Positions 45,995-57,414 of a stretch of 64,000 nucleotides of DNA are shown here, piece after piece. The notes under the pieces were generated by a model. It was not told the origin of the DNA and searched no databases. It saw only the letters and a list, made by a program, of their open reading frames with translations. The position numbers were made by a program, and so were the translations under genes. Source of the DNA: Neurospora intermedia (Eukaryota > Ascomycota > Sordariomycetes > Sordariales > Sordariaceae); assembly GCA_037102815.1 (NCBI GenBank), contig BTPP01000002.1, positions 3,038,001 through 3,102,000 on the forward strand, read 5' to 3'. The stretch's first letter is position 1. Each line of letters opens with the position of its first letter.

Positions 45995-48900
45995 ATGGAC
46001 TCCGACGCCGAGTCCATGTTTGAGGGGGAGTCCGACGCCTATTCACCAGAGGTGGTACGTCATGATGTCTTCTGCTTATTATGCTGTGGGTTGGAACCGA
46101 GCCCCCCTTGCCGTTGTGCGATTTATGCCATTTACGCGCTGCTTGCTTTGTTCTGCTCTTACTTGTTTTCCCCTGCCTGGGTCACTTGACTTTCTCCTCT
46201 TATGCTAACCCTTTCCTCTTTTCCGCAATATAGAAGCCCAAGGCCAAGAAACCTGCTGCCAAAAAGGCTGCCGCACCAAAGGCGCCCGCTGCAAAGAAGT
46301 TGACCCAGACCACTCTCACCGGCGCAAAGGCCGCGGGCAAGAAGCGACCAAAACCCGACAGCGAGGATGAGGACGGATCCTTTGGTAGCGACAAGGACGA
46401 CGGCATGCTCGACAACACCCCTCCCAATGCCAAAAAGCAGAAGAAGGCGCCGGTCAAGAAGGCCGCCGGCAAGCCTCTGGCCGAAATCGAGAACGATAGT
46501 ATGCAGATCGATAGTGTCGTTCCCGCCAAAAAGACGGGCGCTGCAAAGACGGCCACCGAAATGTACCAGAAACTCACCCAGCTCGAACATATCCTCAAGC
46601 GTCCCGACACCTACATCGGCTCCGTCGAGCGCTCCGAGCAAAAGATGTGGGTTTTCAACAAGGCAACCGGTCTCATGGAAAACCGCCAAATCTCCTTCGT
46701 TCCCGGTCTCTACAAGATTTTCGACGAGATTCTCGTCAACGCTGCCGATAACAGCCAGAGAGATAGCTCCATGACCTTCCTCAAGGTGACAATAAATCGC
46801 GAGTCTGGCGAAATCTCGGTCGAGAATAACGGCAAGGGCATTCCCGTAGAGATTCACGGCACCGAAAAATGCTACGTCCCCGAGCTCATCTTCGGTCATC
46901 TCCTGGCTGGTTCCAACTTCGATGACAACGAAAAGAAGACGGTCGGCGGTCGCAACGGTTACGGTGCCAAGCTCACAAACATCTTCAGCCGAGAATTCAC
47001 GCTCGAGTGCCAGGATTCCGTCAACGGCAAGAGATACAAGCAGACATGGACCGACAACATGAGCAAGATGGCACCACCCAAAATCACCTCCAACAAGGCT
47101 GCTGATTTTGTGCGCATCACTTTCCGCCCCGACTTCAGCAAGTTCGGCATGGCTGACGGTATCGACGATGACCTGGAAGCCTTGCTCTACCGACGTGTTT
47201 ACGATATGGCAGGTACGGTTAGTGGTGTCAAGGTTTGGCTCAATGGTGAACACCTCAAGTTAAACTTCAAGACATACTGCGGGCTGTACGCCAAGGCCAT
47301 CGCCAAGGAGCGTGACGAGGTAGCTGACGGCGAAGATGTCACTCCTGCCACAGTCATCTTTGAGCAGCAAAGGTCCGAGGGTAAACTATGGGAGGTGGGT
47401 TTTACGGTTTCGGATGGCTCATTCCAGCAAGTCTCGTTCGTCAACAACATTGCCACCACGTCTGGCGGCTCCCACGTCAATTACATTGCCGATCAGATCA
47501 TCGAAGTCCTCATGAAGGAGCTGCAAAAGAAGAAGGGCAAGGGACACGGTCTCAAGACGGCAAACGTCAAGAACCAGTTCTTCATCTTCATCAACTGCCT
47601 GATCGACAACCCGGCCTTCAGCTCGCAGACAAAGGAGCAGTTGACGACCAAGCCCGCCAAGTTCGGCAGCAAGTGCCAGCTTGGTGACCTGTTCCTCAAG
47701 AAAGTGCGACAATCGGAGGCCATCGACAACTTGTTGAGCTTTGCCGACAAGAAGCGAGACAAGGATTTGGCCAAGAACGATGGCAGCAAGCGAAAGCGTA
47801 TCAGCAACGACAAGCTGATCGAGGCCAATTATGCCGGTGGAAGATATTCGCAAGAGTGTACCCTTATTCTTACCGAAGGTGATTCCGCCAGAGGTCTTGC
47901 TGTCGCTGGTCGTGCTATCTTGGATCCTAACCGTATCGGTGTCTTTCCCTTGCGTGGTAAGATGCTGAACGTCCGTGACGCCAGCGCTGATCAAATCTTG
48001 AAGAACAAGGAAGTTGAAAACATCAAGAAGTTCCTTGGCCTCAAACACGGAAAGGTCTACACCGATACGAAGGATTTGCGATACGGCCATCTGATGATCA
48101 TGGCTGATCAGGATCTTGACGGCAGTCATATCAAGGGTCTTCTCATCAACTTCTTCGAGTGCCAGTTTCCATCACTCCTGCGCATTCCTAATTTCTTCCA
48201 GGAGTTCATCACGCCCGTCGTCAAGGTGTGGCAAGGTCCTAACCCGAAGAAGCCTCAAAGGCTACAGGGCTTCTTCACCCTGCCTCAGTACGAGGAGTGG
48301 AAGGAAGCTCACAGGAACGAATTGCGCAGATGGAAGTACAAGTATCTCAAGGGTTTGGGTAGTTCGACAACAGACGACGCCCAGCTCTACTTCACCAACT
48401 TGAACAAGCATCTCAAGGAGTTCGATGTCATGACTAGAGAGGAATCCGAGATGTTCGAGTTGGCCTTCTCCAAGAAGAAGGCCGACGCTCGTAAAGAGTG
48501 GCTTGCCAAGTGCGAGCCGGGCACCTACCTCGACCATTCGACCGAGAAGATCTCCTACACTGATTTCGTTAATCGCGAACTCATTCTTTTCAGTATGGCA
48601 GACAACATTCGATCGATCCCGTCCATGGTGGATGGTCTGAAGCCCGGTCAACGCAAGGTTCTGTTCGGCTGTTTCAAGCAAAACCTCATTCACGATCAAA
48701 AGGTTGTTGAGTTGGCCGGTTATGTGTCCAAGGAGGCAGCCTACCACCACGGTGAACAGTCTCTGCAGCAAACGATTATTGGTCTGGCGCAGAACTTTGT
48801 CGGTTCAAACAACATCAACTGTCTCGAGCCTAGCGGTAACTTCGGTTCGCGTCTTTCCGGTGGTTCCGATGCTGCCAGCGCTCGTTACATCCACACGAGA

Positions 48901-51900
48901 CTGTCTCCCTTGGCGCGAAAGATCTTTCACCCTCTCGATGAGCCTAATCTGGAATTCCAGTTCGACGATGGCAAACTGATTGAGCCCAAGGTCTATGCTC
49001 CCATTATCCCCATGGTTTTGGTTAACGGTGCAGATGGTATCGGTACCGGTTGGAGCACTTCCATTCCCAACTACCACCCTCTTGACATTGTCGAGAACTT
49101 GAAGCGTCGCATGGGCAGGGACTCATCTGGCGACGGGGAGGAGAAGCCCTTCGAACCCATGACTCCGTGGTTCCGTGGTTGGAAGGGCACTCCTGAGCCA
49201 GACGGACCCAACAGATTCAAATTCAACGGTATCGTGGAGGTCAACCCTCAGAACCCCAATGAGGTTGATGTTACGGAGTTGCCCATTCGCATGTGGACCG
49301 ATGATTTCAAGTCCAAGCTGGAAGAGATTATTCGTGGCGATAAGAGTCCTTCATGGATCAAGGACTACAAAGAGTACAACGACCACCAAACTGTCCACTT
49401 CATCATCGCCCTTGAGGAGAAGCACATGTCCTCTGCTCTTAGGGACGGTCTCATTGAAAAGTTCAAGCTTACCAAGACAGTGGCTACGACAAATCTAGTG
49501 GCCTTCGACACCCGTGGTAAAATCCACAAGTATGAGAACCCGCAAGAAATCATGGAGGAATACTACCACTACCGACTCAACCTGTACGGTGAGCGCAAGA
49601 AGCACTGGCTCAAGGTCTACCATGCGGACTACCGCAAGCTGCAGAATCAATACCGATTCATTTCGGAAATCATTGAGAACAAGCTCGTCGTTTCCAAAAA
49701 GAAGAAGTCGGTCCTTGTCCAGGAACTTCGCGAACGCAAATACGAGGCCTTCCCTCCGAAATCAGATGGAAGGAATGTCAAGTCTCCTGATGAGGAGCTC
49801 GGTGCTGCGGACAACGAGGACGAGGAGGATGCCGTTGGCGGAGCCCGCGATTATGACTATCTCCTCTCGGTATGTGATATCGAAACTACTGATTATGTGG
49901 CCGGAAAGACTAACATGATGATAGATGCCGATTTGGTCGTTGACCTTTGAGCGCCTCGACAAGCTCAAGCAGCAGATTGCTGCAAAGAAGGCTGAGCACG
50001 ATGAACTCGATGCACTCAGCGAAAAGGATCTGTGGTGCAGAGATCTCGATGCTTTCACCGCTGAGTGGGAAGAGCAGTTGAGGCTGGAAGATGAAGTCCG
50101 GAAAGAGATCAGGCAGAAGGGACGCCGTGTCTCGTACAAGGGCGGTGCTGTCTCCAAACTCAAGAAGTCCAGAGGTGCCAAGGATGACGAGGACTTCGAC
50201 CCGGGTGCCAAGAAGGCCAAAGCCAAGGCAGCTCCCAAGGCTGAGACAATCAAGACACAGCAGCGTTTTCTAGAGAAGTTCTCTGGGATGGCGAAACCCA
50301 AGCCTAAGTCGACCGCTTTCACCGACGGAGCTGATGACCTCTCAGACGATGACTTCGACTTGTTGAACAAGAAGGCCCCGGCTGCAGCCAAAAAGAAGGA
50401 TGAGGATGCGGAGCCCGTTACTACCATCGCCAGTGTGCGCGCCAAGCGTGCCACCGTAGCGAAGCCTAAGACTTATGCGCTCAGTGATGAAGATTCGGAC
50501 GATGACTTCTTGGACATTGCAAAGGTTACCACAACTTCTGAGAAAACGACCACGTCGGCTTCAGCTTCGGTTTCAGCGGCAGAACAATCTGAGCGACCTG
50601 TACCAAAGCCCGCGAGGCGTGCTGCAGGAGCCAAGAAGCCTATCGTTGATGAGGATTCTGAATCCGATTTGGATGATTTTATTGACGACGAGTCCGAGGA
50701 AGAGGTGATTCCCAAGCCCACCACCAAGCGAGCTACCGCTACCAAGAAGCCGGCCCTCGAAGATGAAGACTCCGATGTCGAGTTCCAGGACGCTCCTGAA
50801 GAGCCTATTCCGCCGACCCCCAAGCCGGAGGCCAAGAAGGCTACGGCCAAGAAGCCAATTGTAGTTGAAGACTCTGACGAAGACATGATGATCAGCGAAG
50901 CAGAGAAGCCTGCGCCCGCAGCTAAGCCCGCCACTAAGCGCGCTGCTGCTCCCAAGAAATCACCTGTTCTCGAAGATGATGACTTCGAGAGCGACGCTGA
51001 TGACAAGATTTTGAGCGAGGCAGAAAAACCTGCGCCGGCTAAGGCCACCGCCAAGCGTGCGGCTGCTGCCAAGAAGTCACCTGTTCTTGAGGACGATGAT
51101 CTTGAGAGCGACGGTGATGACAAGATGGTAAGCGAGGCTGAGAAACCCGCTCCGGCCAACCCCAGGAAGCGCGCGGCGGCCGCTAAGGCCAAGTCCTTCT
51201 TCGTAGACGAAGAAGACTCCGAAAGCGAAGCTTCTGATGACGACGACATGCTTCTTGACGTCGGCTCCCTGGTCAAGGGTATAGGAGCCCCTGCCGCGAC
51301 GAGCGAGGGCCCGAGGCTCAGCCTCTTTTCCATGTCTCGGCCAGAAGGCGAGGGTAGCGGTATCGGCCTGCCCAAAGTGAAGAGCAGGGCTTTCCACACC
51401 AAAGCTTTTCTCGACAACGATAGCCAGGATGACACCAACTACGAGGCTCTTGCCAAGTCGTCCCCGAGGAAACATTCCAAGACCGGTGAGGCCGACGAGG
51501 GTTCGGAGGACGATTCCATCGGCAAGAAGGTCAACGCTGCCCCTGTAGTGGCCAAGAAGCGCGGTCGTCCTGCCGGCAGTAAAAACAAGGCCACCGACGA
51601 CGACGCTGCTGCCCCGAAGCCCAAGCCCAAGGTCACCGCCAAGAAGGCGGCTGCTGCTGCTGGAGAGACGGCCTCTGCCGTTCCGGCCAAGCTCAAGACG
51701 CTGGTCCATCTCTCGCCCGCTGCTAAGGCCTATGCCAAGAAGAACCAGAAGGCAAAGAAGCTCGCTAGTGACGACGAGGATGACCTTGATGGCGATGACG
51801 TCGTCATGAAGGATCCTGCGCCTGCTCCGGCTCGCAGCAGGCCTGGTCGCGCGGCCGCTGCTAGGAAGCCGATTGTCATTGATAGCGCAAGTGAGGATGA

Positions 51901-51997
51901 TGATGACTCGTTTGGGGATATTGGCGTGAGCAGCAAGGCAAAGAAGGGTGGTAGGAAGGTGGCTGATGATGCTTTTGATATGGAAGATAGTGAGTAG
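45995..51997 (+). CDS. top2: DNA topoisomerase II
   Basis: Exons 45995-46054, 46234-49869 and 49925-51997; 1922 aa. Exon 1 codes just 20 residues (MDSDAESMFEGESDAYSPEV). The GHKL ATPase domain shows DEILVNAADNSQRD, NNGKGIP (218-224) and GRNGYGAKLTNIFS. The TOPRIM domain has EGDSA (568-572) and DQDLDGSHIKGL (from 645). The catalytic Tyr is Tyr905 in ARYIHTRLSPLAR. Intron 2 (55 nt) is placed by restoring YDYLLSMPIWSL. The enzyme passes one DNA duplex through another with ATP, for chromosome segregation and decatenation in the nucleus. The C-terminal tail (about 1340-1922) is long, Lys/Ala/Asp-rich, with tandem KKSPVLEDDD-ESD-SEAEKPAPA repeats and GRP-type AT-hook-like KKRGRPAGSK. Confidence 0.97.
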
Positions 51998-52462
51998 ACG
52001 GTTGTGGAGCAGAAAATGTGTGGTGATGACACGACGCTTTGCGGAAGTTCATGCATATAGAAATCGCTTGCTTAAAGCTGAGAAAGGCGGGTTTCCGTTG
52101 GTGTCTCTAATGATGACTCTTTGTTGTTCTTGTACATACGTGTATTTTCATTTGGTCGGTTTGATGGGTAGGGTTGCTACATAGGGACGATCAAGATGGT
52201 TGGCATGGTCTACTGTTGCTGTAGCTGGTTCCGTGAAGATACCACAGCTTCTGTTTTTTTTTGTTGCATAATACACTTGCCGTTTGATGTCTCTACTCAC
52301 TCACTTGTCATTCATCACTTCTAGTTCCAAAGGCTGCGTGTAGGACTGCCATGAATAGGTAGGCATCAGATAATTCGTTTGCGAGGAAACGTGTCTATTC
52401 TATGGCTGTGTCAAAATCCCGTCATCTATGTCCTGATCCTCATCATTCCCAATAGCCACCAC
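51998..52462. other. Convergent 3' region
   Basis: 3' UTRs of TOP2 (+) and the lipid kinase (-). No gene seen. Confidence 0.5.
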
Positions 52463-54598
52463 TCACCACCTCCCAACCACTACCCCCATATCAACCAAAA
52501 CCCTCAACCTCTCCCTCTCCTTCTCCCCTTTCCCACTCCCAATCCCCCCTTCTCTTTTTACTGTAACCCACCCGCCCTTCTCAACCTCCACAATAGTCCC
52601 ATCCACACAGACCTTTCTCCACCTTTCATCCGTCTCATTAATCACCACTTTGATTTCCTCTACTTCTTTGTAGCCCACCACGTCCTTGAACTTTTCTTCT
52701 GGGTCGTTGATGTGCGCGCCATCACGATACGCAGCCATCATGATATCCATGGTTTGTTTTCCTCTGTTTTCAGCAGCAGCCTCCGCTTCCGCTTCTCCTC
52801 CTCCACCTACACCTTCTTCTTCACCGAACCCAAAATGTACCAACCGCAACTGTCCATCCAACGGCCTCGAAGCTGGCGAGATACAAAAGGTTTTTTCAAG
52901 GTTGGAAACGAGGGTGAGAAGGATATAAGTTGAGTGGGAATCTTTGGGAAGAAGAGTAGTGATTTCTTCTCGTTCAGAAGAAGAAGAAGAAGAAGAAGAA
53001 GAAGACCGACGACGAATAAAAACCTCTGCATCATATAAATGCGACAACTTCAATAACTCCCCAGCCGCCATGCCGAACCGCTTGTCCCCGTGCACGCGGT
53101 AAGCAGGTGTGTCGGACTCGTATACTAGAGAGGCGTGGAAGCCGTAGGAGAAGACGATGGTGCCTAGGAGGTGGGTGATTTCCGGCCGTTTCCTAATTGG
53201 AGTAGTACCAGAGCTCGTCGTGCTCGTAACGTCGAATAAGAGGTTATCTTTTGGTGAATCGTCGCTGTCGGGAAGCACTTCCGGTTGACCGGAGATTAAC
53301 TTTGCTCCGGGAGAAAATTCGGCTCGGAAGGTCGGGAGCGGAGCTGAGATGCCTCGCTTGAAGAGGGTGCGGAGGCCGAGGACTAGGGGTGATGGACCAT
53401 CGGTGCCCTGGGGCTTGTGGAGAGGTTTGTGGAGGGAGTGGAAGAGGGCGTTGCCGGTGCCTAGAGGGAGGATAGCGAGGGTTGGGGTTGGTATTGGTGA
53501 TGGTGATGAAGATACATCGAGCTGATGATGGTCGAGACCGTTGAGCAGGTCAATGATGCCGCCGTCGCCGGACAGGAGAATGAGTGTCCTGCTTGGTTGT
53601 CGCTGTTGTCGTCCTTGAGCAGAAGAAGATAATGGAGACACTAGTCCCCGAGCGAAATCCTTGACTGTGTCTGCGCTTTTGGTGAAGGTAATTTGATATG
53701 TTTTCCCTGACCTGGTCTTTCGCCCTTCCTTGTCGTCGTCATTATCACCCTCAACCACGTCGCCAACAGCCTCAAGCCCAAATCCCTCCTCCAAAAGCGG
53801 CTTCAAGACGCCCTCATAGAAGCCCGCCGCCAGCCCCAACCCCGACCGTGTCGAGACAATCACATGCAACTCATCAACCCCAGCCAAGTGCTCCGGCGCC
53901 TTCTCAACCAGGAACTCCCGCGTCAATTCTTCTGGCAGGCTTTGCGCATATGTGACGGATAGCTTGAAGGGCGAAAGTTTCCACGTCTCCCCATGATCAT
54001 CACCGGCCTTTCCATTGATGACTTTGGCCTTCTTGATCTTCTCTCCGTCCTCGGAAGCGCTCTCATCAGAGGACTTGGCGGCGGCGGCGGCGGCAGAAGA
54101 TGGCTCCTCTTCGATGAGCGAGTAAATGCGATAACCGCCATTGCCGCTTTTGAGGACGAAGACGATTTGGTTGGGATTTAAAGCGCTTCCCGAGTTCTCG
54201 ATATCCCCGACGCCATTGTAAGCAGATGTCTGGATGAGGTCTCCGGTCCTTTGACTGAGATGTACATGGTCCGATACTGATGTTGATGTCTTTTGAGTGG
54301 GCGACACGGCGGTAGTGGCGGCGGCGGCGGTCATGTTGACGCTATCGCGGGGCTGCTCCTCACTGTTCTTGGTGGTGTTGCGGGGTAATTTTTCCTGCGG
54401 TTGTGTCCTCTTCCTTTCACCAACCCTCTCATCCGGTTGACTTTCGGGCGTTGACTTTTGTCCGTTCGAACAGGACCCCTTTGAAGGAGCAGTTGATTTG
54501 AAATCAGATCGACTGTTGCTCTGATCTTGTTTAGTGACAGAGGTGGAGCCCTTTGGTCGACGACCAAGTGAGACAATCTTCTTGAGCCAGGACGGCAT
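52463..54598 (-). CDS. Diacylglycerol / sphingoid-base kinase family protein
   Basis: Single exon, 711 aa. The lipid-kinase catalytic core has the nucleotide-binding GDGGIIDLLNG (GDGG at 344-347) and LAILPLGTGNALF (PLGTGNA at 378-384), the two signatures of the DAGK catalytic fold. The half after 450 has the all-beta C-terminal domain pattern of the family (LLGTIVFSYGFHASLVYES, HLYDAEVFIRR, KVCVDGTIVEV). An N-terminal region of about 135 residues is basic and disordered, and two low-complexity inserts occur, a poly-Ser encoded by a (GAA)9 plus-strand repeat and a Gly/Glu/Ala stretch. It should phosphorylate a lipid such as sphingosine, ceramide or diacylglycerol; which one cannot be told. GDGG lacks no key residue. 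The gene converges with TOP2. Confidence 0.85.
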   Translation of the reverse strand: MPSWLKKIVSLGRRPKGSTSVTKQDQSNSRSDFKSTAPSKGSCSNGQKSTPESQPDERVGERKRTQPQEKLPRNTTKNSEEQPRDSVNMTAAAATTAVSPTQKTSTSVSDHVHLSQRTGDLIQTSAYNGVGDIENSGSALNPNQIVFVLKSGNGGYRIYSLIEEEPSSAAAAAAKSSDESASEDGEKIKKAKVINGKAGDDHGETWKLSPFKLSVTYAQSLPEELTREFLVEKAPEHLAGVDELHVIVSTRSGLGLAAGFYEGVLKPLLEEGFGLEAVGDVVEGDNDDDKEGRKTRSGKTYQITFTKSADTVKDFARGLVSPLSSSAQGRQQRQPSRTLILLSGDGGIIDLLNGLDHHQLDVSSSPSPIPTPTLAILPLGTGNALFHSLHKPLHKPQGTDGPSPLVLGLRTLFKRGISAPLPTFRAEFSPGAKLISGQPEVLPDSDDSPKDNLLFDVTSTTSSGTTPIRKRPEITHLLGTIVFSYGFHASLVYESDTPAYRVHGDKRFGMAAGELLKLSHLYDAEVFIRRRSSSSSSSSSSEREEITTLLPKDSHSTYILLTLVSNLEKTFCISPASRPLDGQLRLVHFGFGEEEGVGGGGEAEAEAAAENRGKQTMDIMMAAYRDGAHINDPEEKFKDVVGYKEVEEIKVVINETDERWRKVCVDGTIVEVEKGGWVTVKREGGIGSGKGEKERERLRVLVDMGVVVGRW
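52977..53003 (+). repeat. (GAA)9 repeat inside the lipid kinase gene
   Basis: Nine GAA units on the plus strand; they encode a serine run in the minus-strand protein. Confidence 0.9.
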
Positions 54599-55263
54599 CT
54601 CGATCGAGCAAGAGAAGGCAAGAAGAACAAAGCAGACAGAAGGATGTTAGCTTTCGATCAGCAATTCACGTTTAGATTGAATTAATATCCTTGACTTCCT
54701 CCTGTTGCGGTGTCAGACGATGATAGCTCCACGTGTAGATGTTCGGATCAGCGACCGCCTTATTGACCGAACCTGGAAGGGAAACTGGAATGCAGTAGAG
54801 ATGCGTAGTCATTGCTCGCTACCAAGTGTGTATATGGAGTTACACCAGATTCATTTTATGATATTACTTGCTATCTGCTATGTACAAAGCCAGCCGCCGA
54901 ATTGCGTCATCACCAACCCCCCGTTGCTATCGGCGGGCAGGACGGCGCCGACCGAACCGAGTGGGCCACCTACTCGGCATCAATCCCCGACCCTATAACA
55001 CGGCGCGGTGATCGTAGTCAATCGCACAATAAATCGGGTACCAAAAGACAAACCAAGCCTAGCTCTCTGAGCCTAGGTTCGGACTTTGAATCCTTTTTAG
55101 GATTGCACCTCATCATGAGTCAATTGCTGCCTATCGGACCAAGCTTCTTACTGGCTGTCGGATCACTTTATCCTCGGACTCCAGCATCCTCCTCGCACCA
55201 CCTGGAAAAGCGGGCTCGCTCCTGATTGAAACTAACAATACGGATGCTCGTATCTGAACCTCA
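54599..55263. other. Intergenic region
   Basis: Upstream of the lipid kinase (-) and downstream of TRM1 (-). Frames of about 100-137 codons (54705-55225) have no family resemblance. Nothing else seen. Confidence 0.5.
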
Positions 55264-57414
55264 TCAATCCTTGCGATGGTGAGAAGGCACTTTGCCTACT
55301 GCCCTGTTCAGAGGACCCCAGTTTTCTCTTGGGTTTGCCTGATACCGGACCAACTTGACAGTCTTGTCGTCCCGACCAAGCTGCTCATCAAATACCACCT
55401 CGGGCATCTTCTCCCCCTCCGCTTGTTCGCTCTGCTGCTCCTTTGGAGCCTCGGCACCGTCTGCCTGCTCCGCTTGCTCCTCCTGCTTCTTCTTCTCCCC
55501 GAGACGTAGCAGCCTGTATCCAGGCGTACCTGGCTTGATGTTGTCCTCCTTCACGGGTGCCTTCTGACGGATCCACTCCCTGAATACATGCCAAATGATA
55601 GACCATGGTGCATCTGTCTTCATGCTGCCCGGCTTGCAATGACTCCTTGTAACCCGGTACCCGAGACCGCGCAGCGCGCCCTTAAGCGGTGCCTCTGGTG
55701 GGCAGGAGCATTTGAGGATGCCAGATATGGTAGCGGGGTGGAAGTAGAATGGGTAGGGATCAATAGCCGCGAGCTCAGCCTCCTTGAAGGCAGGGTCTGG
55801 CTTCTTGCCGGCCTGGATTGCCTCCTCCTTGGCCTTCTCCGCCTCTTGTTCCTCGGGGGTCAACAGAATTTCTTCAAGTGCCGTCTGCAGCATGCCCCTT
55901 ATCCTTGGGGTCGTTCCGTAAACATCTGTGGGCGCCTCATCGAGTTCGCCGAGGACGCGCTTGATGAAATCGGGCGAGTGAATGCGGCCACCGTACATCG
56001 GACCAGCCATGTGCATTGTGGAACCGCAGTGCTCACAGCCCTTATCAACCGAAGGTCCTTGGGCAAAAGTGTGCTTGTAGAAGACACCGGAGCCCTTCTT
56101 GTTCGGCGAGGCCTTGTTTCTCATCAGGAGCTGTGTTGACCAAGCTCCGCAGCCGCTATCGCAGTTGTAAACCATCATGTTCTTGCCTCCCTGAAACTTG
56201 ACAGCAGCAGGAGACTTCTTGACGCGGACGAAGACTCGAATGTAGAAGTCGATGGAAAGGGACAGAAGTGGCTCGATGGTCAGACCGTATTTCGCAGCTG
56301 CCGTTTGAATCGAGTAGAGAATGAGTCTAATACCGACTTCATGGGAGAACCATGCCTTGACAGGGACACCGCCGTACAAGGAGTAGCACTTTTCTGGGTA
56401 TCCGTTGGAGGCCCACACACCGGAATCAGTGCAGGTAACGCAGAGCAAACCACCATCATCGCGGACAGACTGGACGGCAGCATCCAAGAAGGGAGCAGCG
56501 GTGCCGTAGGGATCGAGATCGACAACATCGTACTTTTCGCTAATGGTGGGCTTGCCCTTGGGATCCTTGGAGCGAAGCTCTTTCGCAATCAGGGTGTACA
56601 TGTGGGCCAAGGCATCGTCGTGGCAAACGTTGACCTTGTCTTGGAGGCGGTTGTGCTTCACATTGAGCTTGATGGATTCGACAGCGGTCGCGAGGAGATC
56701 GTTCGCCGTTACTGAGGTGAGGAACGGGATCTCGTGGGCATACCTCAGGGCACGAAGGCCACTGGCTGATAGCGCATCGAGGACGGTAAATGGTGGCTGC
56801 TTTCCCTTTTTGGCTTCACCATTCGAAGTCTGTTTGTCGCCCTGCTCAACGGGGACGTCGGTCTCTTGTTCTGTGGCGTCCTTGGCCTCTTCTCCATTTT
56901 GCTGCACTGTTTCGGCCGACGTAGCCTCAGTCGCGGGTTCGGTGGTCGCCTTCTCGCCGTCTGCACCCTTTTGGGCCTTGTTCGGTTGCTGGTCCTGCTT
57001 CTGTGCCTGTCGCTTTCTTTTCTTCTCGATGATCTTCTCAAGCTTCGAGTGGCTGGCTTGCTTCTGCTGGACGGCTTCCTTGCCGTAGGCCTTGATGGCA
57101 AGGACGGTCAAGTCTCTGTTGTACTGCTGGATGGGGTTGTAGAAGACCTGTCGGACAGCCTGGTCGGGCCTGAGGTTCTCCTTGTCTTCTTCGGACGGTT
57201 CCGGGACGAGAATATGTGCGAGGCCTTCTTTGACCGTGACGTAGCGCTTACCCTCGTGGGTAATGACCTGCTTGTCGGCGGGCGGCGCCGTAATGTCCTT
57301 GGCTTCGGAAGCCATTGCGCGGGAGTTGGTGAGGGGAAGGACCTTTTGGTGGGCTGGTCTGATCAAGCGGGTGAATATGCGCCGGAAAGATGTGGCAGCA
57401 AAAAGGGCGCGCAT
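55264..57414 (-). CDS. TRM1: tRNA (guanine26-N2)-dimethyltransferase TRM1
   Basis: Single exon, 716 aa. The SAM-binding methyltransferase region reads DALSASGLRALRYA (213-226), SVTANDLLATAVESIKLN, CHDDALAHM and VVDLDPYGTAAPFLDAA (DPYG 301-304). Further family marks are CVTCTDSGVWASNGYPEKCY, YGGVPVKAWFSHEVGIR, and CxxCG/Cys-rich KGCEHCG (zinc-binding). It makes N2,N2-dimethylguanosine at position 26 of many tRNAs. Between the first motif and the catalytic core is a Lys/Glu/Thr/Gln-rich insert (about 118-205) with KKRKR, a likely nuclear signal. The first 33 residues are Arg/Phe/Leu-rich without acids, like a mitochondrial presequence, and Met34 (codon 57315-57313) begins MASEAKD. This fits the known yeast pattern of mitochondrial and nuclear forms from two starts. 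Confidence 0.95.
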   Translation of the reverse strand: MRALFAATSFRRIFTRLIRPAHQKVLPLTNSRAMASEAKDITAPPADKQVITHEGKRYVTVKEGLAHILVPEPSEEDKENLRPDQAVRQVFYNPIQQYNRDLTVLAIKAYGKEAVQQKQASHSKLEKIIEKKRKRQAQKQDQQPNKAQKGADGEKATTEPATEATSAETVQQNGEEAKDATEQETDVPVEQGDKQTSNGEAKKGKQPPFTVLDALSASGLRALRYAHEIPFLTSVTANDLLATAVESIKLNVKHNRLQDKVNVCHDDALAHMYTLIAKELRSKDPKGKPTISEKYDVVDLDPYGTAAPFLDAAVQSVRDDGGLLCVTCTDSGVWASNGYPEKCYSLYGGVPVKAWFSHEVGIRLILYSIQTAAAKYGLTIEPLLSLSIDFYIRVFVRVKKSPAAVKFQGGKNMMVYNCDSGCGAWSTQLLMRNKASPNKKGSGVFYKHTFAQGPSVDKGCEHCGSTMHMAGPMYGGRIHSPDFIKRVLGELDEAPTDVYGTTPRIRGMLQTALEEILLTPEEQEAEKAKEEAIQAGKKPDPAFKEAELAAIDPYPFYFHPATISGILKCSCPPEAPLKGALRGLGYRVTRSHCKPGSMKTDAPWSIIWHVFREWIRQKAPVKEDNIKPGTPGYRLLRLGEKKKQEEQAEQADGAEAPKEQQSEQAEGEKMPEVVFDEQLGRDDKTVKLVRYQANPRENWGPLNRAVGKVPSHHRKD

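Noticed and set aside
46159-47253. 364-codon minus-strand open frame
   Set aside because: Antisense shadow of the TOP2 ATPase domain.
11283-51997. TDP1 and TOP2 as a functional gene cluster
   Set aside because: They are 33 kb apart with unrelated genes between; TDP1 mainly repairs topoisomerase I adducts. Co-occurrence is probably chance.
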